43,093 bases of DNA from an uncultured bacterium (lineage in GTDB: Bacteria > Acidobacteriota > Aminicenantia > Aminicenantales > Saccharicenantaceae), in assembly GCA_937920515.1 (NCBI GenBank), contig CALEUG010000028.1:1-43093 (forward strand), read 5' to 3'. The position numbers and the translations under genes were made by a program. Shown here in pieces: positions 8,839-15,831 of the stretch (the first letter of the stretch is position 1; every line of letters starts with the position of its first letter). The notes below the pieces were generated by a model that worked only from the letters and a program-made list of their open reading frames with translations, was not told the origin of the DNA and ran no database searches.

Positions 8839-8885
8839 CCCAATCTTGTGTTATTGATTTTGCCCGTTAATTTCAGGTTTTTCCC
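8836..8885 (+). repeat. 50-bp imperfect direct repeat, right copy
   Basis: Partner of 6810-6859 (40 of 50 bases identical, no gaps). It starts at the TGA of the rhomboid gene and ends 36 bases before the GGGGACAC palindrome. Confidence 0.6.
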
Positions 8886-8921
8886 CTTTTAAGCAAAGTG
8901 AAAGAAGCTGGCAGGAAATCC

Positions 8922-8943
8922 GGGGACACGAGAGTGTGTCCCC
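8922..8943. repeat. GGGGACAC-gagagt-GTGTCCCC palindrome, possible terminator
   Basis: Perfect 8-bp stem with a 6-base loop, followed on the plus strand by CTTTTCT. It lies between the rhomboid and GH28-like genes, 84 bases after the rhomboid stop. It could end rhomboid transcription, but its near-identical core at 13701-13720 sits in a 5' leader, so it is better seen as a member of a dispersed palindrome family. Confidence 0.7.
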
Positions 8944-9012
8944 CTTTTCTATGGCTTGTCCGGGACCGCGTTAAAATGTAAACTCAAATAAGATAAAAAA
9001 GGAGGGCGCATA

Positions 9013-10581
9013 ATGAAAAATCAACGGAAGACGCTGAAAGCTGGAAGGCAATATGAGTTGAATATAAAGTGGGTAAAGGAGCCCGGTCCCATCTTTACAA
9101 TCAGTCTTCTTATCGCTTTTATGGTTACTATCCTTTTTCTCGCCTTCAGTCCTTCGGCCCTGCAGGCTGCTGATTACAGGGCTTCGCTCTTCGGCATCAA
9201 GTCCAATGGCACCACTCTCAACACCCGCTCCATCCAGAAAGCCATCGATTATATTCACGAGAATGGCGGGGGAAGACTGGTGTTTGACGTCGGGCGTTAT
9301 CTCACCGGAACTATCTACCTGAAATCCAACGTCACCATTCATCTGCTGGAAGGGGCAATCCTGGTCGGTTCGCCCAATCCCTTTGATTATGATACCCACC
9401 GCAACTGGACGGCTCTCATTTTCGCCCTGGAGCAGGAAAATGTTGGAATAACGGGAGAAGGCGGGGTGATAGACGGGCAGGGATTCATCGTGGCCAACAA
9501 CCTGGTTGACATAATTCACAAGGGCCTGGTCAAGGACCCGTTGCGTAACGACCGCCCCCGCGAAGGTATTCGTCCCCAGAATATCTATTTCTGGCGCTGC
9601 AAAAATGTCCGCATCGAGGGCCTCACCCTTAAAGACCCGGCCAGCTGGAACCAGCAGTACGACCAGTGCCAGAACGTGGTTATCAGGAAACTTATAATCG
9701 ATAGCAAGTCATACTGGAATAACGACGGGGTGGATATTGTTGATTGCGATAATTTTGAGGTGTCTGATTGCTACATAGATGCGGCCGATGACGGAATCTG
9801 TCTCAAGTCGCACGACGAGAATGCTGTTTGCCAGAACGGCTACATTCATAATAATGTCATCCGCACCAGCGCCAACGGCATAAAGTTCGGGACGGCCTCG
9901 CTTGGAGGGTTCAGGAATATCCGGATAATAGATAACGTGGTTTATGATACTTACCGTTCGGCCATAACTTTTGCCGCGGTTGATGGCGGGTTCGTGGAAG
10001 ACGTGGTGGTGGACAAGCTCAGGTCCATCAACACCGGGAATGTAATATTTTTGCGAATTGGCGAGCGCTGGCGTCCGGGCAAGAAGGGCCGGATGCGGAA
10101 CATCTCGATTTCTAACGTCTACGCCGAGGTGCCGGCCACCAAGCCCGATGCCGGATACAACTATGAAGGCCCCTGGGAACATCAGCCCCGGAACGTTTCG
10201 CCCTCAGCGATTGCAGGCCAGCCGGACGCCCTGATAGAGAATGTTACCCTGAAGAACATAGAAATCAGGCATCCGGGTGGTGGTGACCCTAATTTTGCCC
10301 GGGTGGGCATTGACGAGCTGGACAGGGTTCCGGAGCTTCCAGCGAGCTACCCGGAATTTTCCATGTTCAGGGAGCTACCGGCCTGGGGATTTTACGTGCG
10401 CCATGCCCGGAATATCACCTTTGAGAACGTCAAACTGGTGGCGTCCAGAAAGGATTACCGGAGGGCAATCATCCTGGATGACGTCCACACCGTGCGCTTA
10501 AAGGGGCTCCAGGTCCAGGAGCCTGGCCCGAAAAAAGACCCCGTGTATGCCCACAAATCCACAGACGTAAAAATAGATTGA
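9013..10581 (+). CDS. Secreted GH28-like (polygalacturonase-type) beta-helix protein
   Basis: A 522-residue exported protein: a long charged n-region, a hydrophobic stretch at about 29-46 and a probable cleavage after ALQA near residue 52. The mature part opens like pectinolytic beta-helix enzymes (a DYRASLFGIKSNG segment, then a GGGRLVFDVGRYLTGTIYLK motif). It contains the GH28 landmarks NNDGVDI (Asp238, NTD motif) and DAADDGICLKS (Asp259/Asp260). The usual GHG motif is replaced by SANGIKFGT near 286-294, so the histidine is missing. GH28 enzymes hydrolyse galacturonan or rhamnogalacturonan links; the substrate here is unknown. An AAGGAGG seven bases before the ATG fixes the start. The stop overlaps the first base of the palindromic element at 10581. 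Confidence 0.82.
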   Translation: MKNQRKTLKAGRQYELNIKWVKEPGPIFTISLLIAFMVTILFLAFSPSALQAADYRASLFGIKSNGTTLNTRSIQKAIDYIHENGGGRLVFDVGRYLTGTIYLKSNVTIHLLEGAILVGSPNPFDYDTHRNWTALIFALEQENVGITGEGGVIDGQGFIVANNLVDIIHKGLVKDPLRNDRPREGIRPQNIYFWRCKNVRIEGLTLKDPASWNQQYDQCQNVVIRKLIIDSKSYWNNDGVDIVDCDNFEVSDCYIDAADDGICLKSHDENAVCQNGYIHNNVIRTSANGIKFGTASLGGFRNIRIIDNVVYDTYRSAITFAAVDGGFVEDVVVDKLRSINTGNVIFLRIGERWRPGKKGRMRNISISNVYAEVPATKPDAGYNYEGPWEHQPRNVSPSAIAGQPDALIENVTLKNIEIRHPGGGDPNFARVGIDELDRVPELPASYPEFSMFRELPAWGFYVRHARNITFENVKLVASRKDYRRAIILDDVHTVRLKGLQVQEPGPKKDPVYAHKSTDVKID

Positions 10582-10608
10582 AACGGGGGACACAATACTC
10601 ATTTACCT
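10581..10608 (+). repeat. Left arm of a 28-bp perfect inverted repeat
   Basis: The exact reverse complement of 12035-12062. It contains the GGGGGACAC core shared with the short palindromes at 8922 and 13701. Together with the right arm and the sequence left after removing the insertion sequence, it would form an element of about 120 bases filling the space between two convergent genes. Confidence 0.9.
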
Positions 10609-10656
10609 TATTTTTCAACCGGAATTTACGACCAGATTCTTCTACCGGAAATAGAG

Positions 10657-12009
10657 GTTAGTGTACAGTAATGTTCGCAATTTGCCAGCCATAGGAGAGG
10701 AGCCATCGTAAACTCTCTTCGAAGAGAAACTCGAATGAGAGGAGGTTTACTACGATGGCCCCAAACCATTATAAGGGACTTTTGAAGAAAGTGCTATTGG
10801 GATTTATCACGGAGCAGGACCGGGTTTTGGCCCTGCTGGAATGGGTGGCTCGTCAGATGATGTTGATTGAGGCTGAGGCCAGGGTTGGAGCGGAGAAAGG
10901 TAAGCACAGCAAGGACCGGAAAACATATTTTTCCGGGGCCCGGGTGAGGAGGATGGACACCCGGCTGGGGACGATTTACCTTTACATTCCGAAGCTGAGA
11001 AAGGGCGGATACGTGCCGTTTTTTGTGACCGAGAGGAAGCGCTCGGAGATGGCGCTGGCGGCGTTGGTCCAAGAGGCGTTCATCAACGGGGTATCGACGC
11101 AGCGGATCGAGCGACTGGCCAGGGCGTTGGGGGTAGAGAATATTTCTGCCTCCCGGGTTTCCGAGATTACCAAGGGGCTTCAGGGGCAAGTGGAGGCCTT
11201 CCGGAGCCGGCCGTTGGAGGCAGAATACCCTTTTTCTGGGTCGAGGCTCTGTATGATAAGGTGCGGGTGGAGGATCAAGTTGTCACTCTGGCGCTGATGA
11301 TCGCCCATGGAGTAAATAGCGCCGGAAACAGGGAGATTTTGGCCATCGAGCCGATGTTTGACGAGTCGGAGGACAGTTGGCGGGAGTTTTTCCACAAACT
11401 GAAGAGCCGAGGTCTGAGGAAGGTGTGTCTGGTGATCTCCGATGCTCACTCGGGCATTCAGGCTGCGGTTAAAAAAGAACTTGTTGGCACAAGCTGGCAG
11501 AGGTGCAAGGTCCACTTCATGCGGAACATTCTGGCGAAGGTTCCTCATAAGGAGAAAGCCAGGTTTTCGGCCCTTCTCAAGCAGATTTGGCTTCAGCCGG
11601 ACAGAAAAAGCGCCCGCCGCGTAGCCGAGCTTTTGTGCCGAGACTACGAAAAGCGTTTTCCCGAGGCGATACGGTGTCTGGAAGACGGGCTCGAGGACTC
11701 GCTGCAGTTTTTCGGCTTCCCGGAGATCGACTCCAAAAAGATCTCCTCCACCAACATGCCGGAGCGGACCTGCCGGGAGGTTCGGCAACGGAGCCGGGTG
11801 ATCGGCGTATTTCCGTCGGTTGACTCCTGGGTGAGGTTGGTGACGTGTTATCTCATGGAATACTCAGAAGACTGGGGAGTTGACCGAAGCTACATCCAGA
11901 AGGAGAAAATTGAGGAGGCCATGGAACGAAACCAGGCCTTTATGGCTCAGGCTGCAAACTGAAGAGGTTTAGGATGGCTCTGAAATTGCGAATTCTAGTT
12001 GACACGCCC
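10657..12009 (+). mobile_element. IS256-family insertion sequence, complete ends, dead transposase
   Basis: A 1353-bp element. Its ends form an imperfect 36-bp inverted repeat (24 of 36 positions match without gaps, including GTGT, TTCGCAATTT and AGCCAT). It is flanked by a 9-bp direct repeat GAAATAGAG at 10648-10656 and 12010-12018, within the 8-9 bp duplication normal for IS256. It carries one transposase gene in the + direction, broken by a frameshift. It sits inside the palindromic element bounded by 10581-10608 and 12035-12062, so the palindrome was there first. Confidence 0.9.
10755..11962 (+). pseudogene. IS256-family (Mutator-type) transposase, frameshifted
   Basis: Two frames together give a full-length transposase of about 400 residues. 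The first runs from 10755 (GGAGG upstream) through ...RVSEITKGLQGQVEAFRSRPLEAEY; the second continues PFFWVEALYDKVRVED... to the stop at 11960-11962. The break is at the C run at 11228-11230, where one C appears to be missing. The second part carries VISDAHSGIQ (second catalytic Asp) and the TNMPERTCREVRQRSRVIGVFPS motif (catalytic Glu region). The position of the first catalytic Asp reads Glu (WVEALY), another sign of inactivity or of a variant family. IS256 transposases normally use one frame, so I read this as a mutation and not programmed frameshifting. Confidence 0.88.
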
Positions 12010-12034
12010 GAAATAGAGTAAGTAAACAGAAATT

Positions 12035-12062
12035 AGGTAAATGAGTATTGTGTCCCCCGTTT
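12035..12062 (-). repeat. Right arm of the 28-bp perfect inverted repeat
   Basis: The exact reverse complement of 10581-10608. Its outer end abuts the stop codon of the S10 peptidase gene at 12063, so the element sits between two convergent genes and could fold into a long hairpin in either transcript. Confidence 0.9.
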
Positions 12063-13679
12063 TTATTTGGTGGCCCGGGCGATGAAGCCGGCCAGGTCAC
12101 TTTTCAATTTCTTCAGGGACGGTTTGTGAATGTACATCATGTGCCCGGCTTCGTAATATCCCATCCGCACCCTGTCCTTGAACGAGCCATCAAGCATCAA
12201 CTGGCTGAAAGTATATTCTGTGCCGAAAAATGGCGTGGCCCCGTCGTAATATCCGTTGCAGCAGAAGATTTTTAGGGCGGTGTTCTCGGCCATGGCCTGC
12301 CTCAGTGTTTCGGCCACGTAGAGAGAACCATCCCTGGAACTGCGCCCGACCGCCCTGGTGACGCCCGGAACCCGCGATTGCCCCGGCTGGAAATTAAAAT
12401 TCCAGGGATAAACGTTACCGTAAATGGCATAGGGCACTTCTTTCTTGTAATTCAGAACAGTCCCCACGTAGTTATTCAGGGCAGCCGAAAAGGACCCCAT
12501 GATCAGGGCGCTCGACGGGTCGTATTCGTAGCTTTCACCTGCAGCATCAGCCTCCCGGCCCGTAAACCGGCTATCCAGGCGACCCACGGTCAGTCGCCGG
12601 TCACGCAGCAGCTCTTTGACGAAACGGTCGTGCCGGACCCGCAGGTTGGAATTTTTCAGGTAGTCGACCGAAAGGCCGGTCAGCTCCGACAGCTTCCTGG
12701 CCGTAGCTTCCACCTCTTCGGGCTTCAATAAATTTCCCCTGAGCATGGCCGGCATGTATTCGTTTACGGCGAATGTCCTGGCCTCTTCGAGAAGCGCAGG
12801 TAGCTCTTTGTTCTGATTTACCGCCGTCAGCTTCCGGTGATACCAGGCCGTGGCGGTGTAATGGGGCAGAAAGACCATATAGGAGAGGATATTTCCAGGG
12901 TTGAAAGAAAGGGTGGCAAAATCCAGCACGCTCGACAGCAGCACGATGCCGTTCAGATAAATTCCGTAAGTCCTGTTTTGCAACACTCCGGAAAGCACTG
13001 CCGCCCTGGTCGTTCCGTAGCTTTCACCCAGCAGAAACTTGGGTGAGCTCCAGCGGTCGAATTTCGTCAGGAAAATCCGGATAAACTCGGCGAAGGCGTA
13101 GCCGTCTTCTTCCACCCCGTGGAACTGGCTTCCTTCTTCACCCGGAAGCGGTCGGCTGTAACCGGTGGAAACCGCATCCACAAACACCAGGTCGGTCACA
13201 TCCAGAAGCGAATATTCGCTATCGACCACCCCGGCCGGAGTTTTCAGCGGGTAGCCCTCCTCATCCATGGCCACCCGTTTCGGCCCGACTCCACCGAGGT
13301 GCAGCCAGACCGTGGATGACCCCGGCCCGCCGTTAAAGCAAAACATCACCGGCCTGGTCGCTTTATCTTTAACGTCGTCCCTGGTGTAAGCCACGAAAAA
13401 CATCGAAGCCCCGGGAGTTTCGTTCTGTTTCAACACGGTCAGCTCTCCGGCTGTGGCCGTGTAGGGAACAACCCTGCCCTCTATCATCACCTGGTGTCTG
13501 GTGATGGAGAAAGGCCGGGATTCAGGCCCCGGCAGCTTTTTCGCTTCCTGCCTGGCTTCCTGCGCCGCCGGCTTCTCGCCCGCCCCGGTTCGAGCTTGAG
13601 AAAAAGCAAAAGCCGCGACCAGCATAACCAAAAATGACAGCGTAACGATGGCCGTTATAACTTTCAGGCTTTTTTTCAT
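12063..13679 (-). CDS. Secreted S10-family serine carboxypeptidase-like peptidase
   Basis: A 538-residue exported peptidase. The start at 13679 gives a classical signal peptide (KKSLKVITAIVTLSFLVMLVAAFAF...) and has an AGGAGG five bases upstream. The alpha/beta-hydrolase motifs of family S10 are all present: NGGPGSS (oxyanion region, ~116-122), GESYG with nucleophile Ser220, Asp479 in NGYYDGATP and His513 in YEAGHMMY. S10 enzymes remove C-terminal amino acids and prefer acid pH; the enzyme would act in the periplasm or outside on peptides. An N-terminal extension up to 13754 is possible in frame, but it is partly encoded by the palindromic repeat and is rejected. It is convergent with the GH28-like gene. 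Confidence 0.92.
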   Translation of the reverse strand: MKKSLKVITAIVTLSFLVMLVAAFAFSQARTGAGEKPAAQEARQEAKKLPGPESRPFSITRHQVMIEGRVVPYTATAGELTVLKQNETPGASMFFVAYTRDDVKDKATRPVMFCFNGGPGSSTVWLHLGGVGPKRVAMDEEGYPLKTPAGVVDSEYSLLDVTDLVFVDAVSTGYSRPLPGEEGSQFHGVEEDGYAFAEFIRIFLTKFDRWSSPKFLLGESYGTTRAAVLSGVLQNRTYGIYLNGIVLLSSVLDFATLSFNPGNILSYMVFLPHYTATAWYHRKLTAVNQNKELPALLEEARTFAVNEYMPAMLRGNLLKPEEVEATARKLSELTGLSVDYLKNSNLRVRHDRFVKELLRDRRLTVGRLDSRFTGREADAAGESYEYDPSSALIMGSFSAALNNYVGTVLNYKKEVPYAIYGNVYPWNFNFQPGQSRVPGVTRAVGRSSRDGSLYVAETLRQAMAENTALKIFCCNGYYDGATPFFGTEYTFSQLMLDGSFKDRVRMGYYEAGHMMYIHKPSLKKLKSDLAGFIARATK

Positions 13680-13700
13680 CAGGGCCTCCTGTAAAAAAGT

Positions 13701-13720
13701 GGGACACGAGAGTGTGTCCC
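13701..13720. repeat. GGGACAC-gagagt-GTGTCCC palindrome in the S10 leader
   Basis: Same core and same six-base loop as the copy at 8922-8943. It lies 22-41 bases upstream of the S10 start codon, and the predicted transcription start falls at its edge, so the mRNA would begin with this hairpin. Confidence 0.7.
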
Positions 13721-13724
13721 CCTG

Positions 13725-13754
13725 TTTATAAATTGACAGGGGGAATGTTGTCAA
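13725..13754 (-). promoter_or_regulatory. Sigma-70-type promoter of the S10 gene with overlapping dyads
   Basis: Minus strand: -35 TTGACA (13749-13754), 18-base spacer, -10 TATAAA (13725-13730). Two inverted repeats overlap it: CCCCCTGT/ACAGGGGG (13718-13725 with 13736-13743), bracketing the -10, and TTGACA/TGTCAA (13733-13738 with 13749-13754). These could be operators. Confidence 0.6.
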
Positions 13755-13855
13755 TCAGAAATATTGCAGGGAGCGCCTGAAGCCGATGTCCTTTTAAGCG
13801 AAGGTTAGAGCAAATCCAGGCTCGCCCGGTTTCCCGGTCATCCGTTCCTTTAACT

Positions 13856-14069
13856 TTAATAACTTATCTTCAACGAAAAGCCGCCGCTGCCGCTGCCGAA
13901 CCGCGGGTTGACCACGTGGCTGAAGATTGACCCCCAGGAATAACTCACCCCGACCGAAAAATAGTAATCATAGGAGGTGGCCAGCTGCTTTCTCATCAGC
14001 AGCACATCCTCCCAGGAAGCCCCGGCCCCGGGAATGGAAATAAGGTCGTGAATCCTGGCATAGCCGCCG
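13856..14069 (-). pseudogene. 3' remnant of an outer-membrane beta-barrel gene
   Basis: An open minus-strand stretch without a start codon that encodes about 70 residues ending at the TAA at 13856-13858. The residues alternate hydrophobic and polar (YDYYFSVGVSYSWGSIF) and finish GGFSLKISY, the aromatic-terminated last strand recognised by the BAM machinery. It is thus the C-terminus of an outer-membrane barrel protein. Its reading frame begins where the fucosidase remnant stops, in a different frame, so the rest of the gene has been deleted. Confidence 0.6.
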
Positions 14070-15180
14070 TCAAATCGCTTCCCCGTTGACCCTGAGCCAG
14101 GCTCCGATCTGTTTCAGCCTTTCCACAAACTCCGGCTGAATGGTTCCGTCAGGCCCTGGCCCTATGTTCAGCAGAAAATTCCCGCCCTTGCTGGCTATTT
14201 CTATGAGCTGCCTTATGAGTTGCGGCCCGTTCCGGAATTCTGTTTCATAGTGGTTGTAGCCCCAGCCGTTGAAATTCATGGTCATACAGACTTCCCACAA
14301 CCTCAGGCTTCCGTCTTCGTTCCGCCAGCCGGTGGCCGGGACGTAGTTTTCCGGGGTACCGAAATCGCCCAGGCCCGGTTCCCGGTTGAATAGCCGGTCG
14401 TTTATCAGGATGTCCGGCTGGAGCCGCCTGAGCATCTGGCCCAGGCCAACCGCGTCGTAATCTTAGTTCCGGTGCTCCCGTTCACCGTCAAACCAGAGAA
14501 TGGCCGGCCGGTATTTCAACACCAGTTCCTGGAGCTGGCTTTTCATGTAACTTACATAGCGCCTGAAGTCCGCTCCCCTGGCCGGGCGGTCTTTTTCTTA
14601 GCTGCGGCGCGGCAGGTAGTCGGGGTGGGGCCAGTCCATAATTGAATAATAAAAACCTATGGGCCTGTCCTGTTCCCGGCAGGCCTCAACCAGCCTCCCC
14701 GGCAGGTCTTTCCCGACTTTTGCCCCCGCTGTCGTTTTCCGTAAAGGCGCTGTCGTAAAGACAGAAACCATCATGGTGCTTGGAAGTGATCACGATGTAT
14801 TTAACACCTGCTTCCTTAGCCAGCCTGACCCATTCCCTGGGGTTGTAATTCACCGGCTTGAAATTCCGGGCATATCTCTGGTATTCGGCCCACGGTATCT
14901 GGAGAAGTTCCCGGGCCCATTCTTCCCGGCCGATCCGGGAATAGACTCCCCGGTGGATGAACAACCCGAATCTGGCTTCCCTGAACCAGGCCAGTCGGTC
15001 TGGCCGGCCGGGACGGACTTCGTCCCTGGCCGCCACCAGCCCGGCCATCAAGAGCAGCAGCAGATAGCCAGCAAGCAGAAATCTTTTCCGGCTGCTGGAA
15101 TTATAACTGGAAGCCGAAACAGAACTGGTTGGCCCGGGCCTGGGGTCCTTGCTGCTGATTTTACCGGATGGATATTTCAT
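14070..15180 (-). pseudogene. Alpha-L-fucosidase (GH29) pseudogene
   Basis: The remains of a secreted GH29 fucosidase. The first part (15180 down to ~14745) has a hydrophobic signal segment, the N-terminal RLAWFREARFGLFIH motif and YIVITSKHHDGFCLYDSAFT. A frameshift near 14745-14760 moves homology to another frame (LVEACREQDRPIGFYYSIMDW). Two in-frame TAA codons then interrupt it, after LPRRS and after GEREHRN. The nucleophile region ILWFDGE and the long tail ending NFLLNIGPGPDGT...GAWLRVNGEAI survive. The gene stops abruptly there, joined to the barrel remnant. Several positions that are Trp in the family read Arg (CGG). The gene cannot make an enzyme. Intact, it would have removed L-fucose from glycans outside the cytoplasm. 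Confidence 0.85.
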
Positions 15181-15373
15181 CTTTTTCCCTCTTTATGTTT
15201 CTGATTGATCTTCTATATTATCTGAATTGAAAACTTTAAATCATCTATCAGGAGCTGTCAGTCCGACCCCGGAATCGCCGGTTAAGGCTAGTTTTTCCGG
15301 ACAATTTCCGTTGCGGTCACAGGAATAAATTTTATTTTTATGGTTGATTGGAAAACACAGTCCAGGGAGTTTT

Positions 15374-15405
15374 GGGTATAACCCGGATATAACCCGGGTA
15401 TAACC
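15374..15405 (+). repeat. Three tandem 11-bp GGGTATAACCC-type repeats
   Basis: Units at 15374-15384, 15385-15395 and 15396-15405 (last one cut by one base), differing at two positions. The unit is nearly self-complementary, and the 11-base period is about one helical turn, so the three sites would face the same side of the DNA, as protein-binding sites often do. Confidence 0.6.
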
Positions 15406-15475
15406 ATGATGCCCTTTTTGAGATTGACTCAGGAGGGGAGAAAGGCTCGTGATCCATCGATAACCACAAAATTAA

Positions 15476-15495
15476 TTGACCTGGACTGAGGTCAA
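15476..15495. promoter_or_regulatory. TTGACC-N8-GGTCAA dyad
   Basis: A perfect 6-bp inverted repeat with an 8-base centre, about 340 bases upstream of the sigma-54 activator. Possible operator; no other evidence. Confidence 0.3.
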
Positions 15496-15831
15496 TCCCG
15501 GGCCCTGCTTTTTCCAGCTTAACTCTTCCGGTCTAAGAGTAGTCCAGGTCTCAAGAATTCAGTTCAGCTTAGCGGATGGAAGTTCACGCGGGCGAAGTTC
15601 ACCTAATCATGGATTTCAATCGGGCCAGGCGTTCCCGGACCCGGGCCGGTGTGAGAAAATTACCATCCGGGTAACGTCTGGATTAATGAAACCGGGCGAC
15701 GCAACACTGGTCATCTTATAGATTATTTTTACAGGTTCTGTAGACCTTGCCCGAAGGGGCGGCTTGCCGGCCGCGGATTATTACACTCTTCACTCCTTTT
15801 TCTTTTTATTCCAGTTTCAGGTGAAAGGACG

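Larger units (their letters stand above)
15181..15831. other. 651-base intergenic region between divergent genes
   Basis: No convincing gene. It holds a triple 11-bp repeat (15374-15405), a TTGACC/GGTCAA dyad (15476-15495) and an AGGAGGGGAG at 15431-15440 followed by a GTG that opens only four codons. Part of it is likely control DNA for the sigma-54 activator gene; the left part may be debris of the fucosidase promoter. Confidence 0.5.

Noticed and set aside
11228..11230. Programmed ribosomal frameshift in the IS256 transposase
   Set aside because: IS256 transposases are made from one frame, and a short C run with no clear slippery heptamer or stimulator fits a one-base deletion better.
15476..15721. 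Possible 81-residue gene in the control region of the sigma-54 activator
   Set aside because: The composition does not look coding and there is no ribosome site; the space contains dyads instead.
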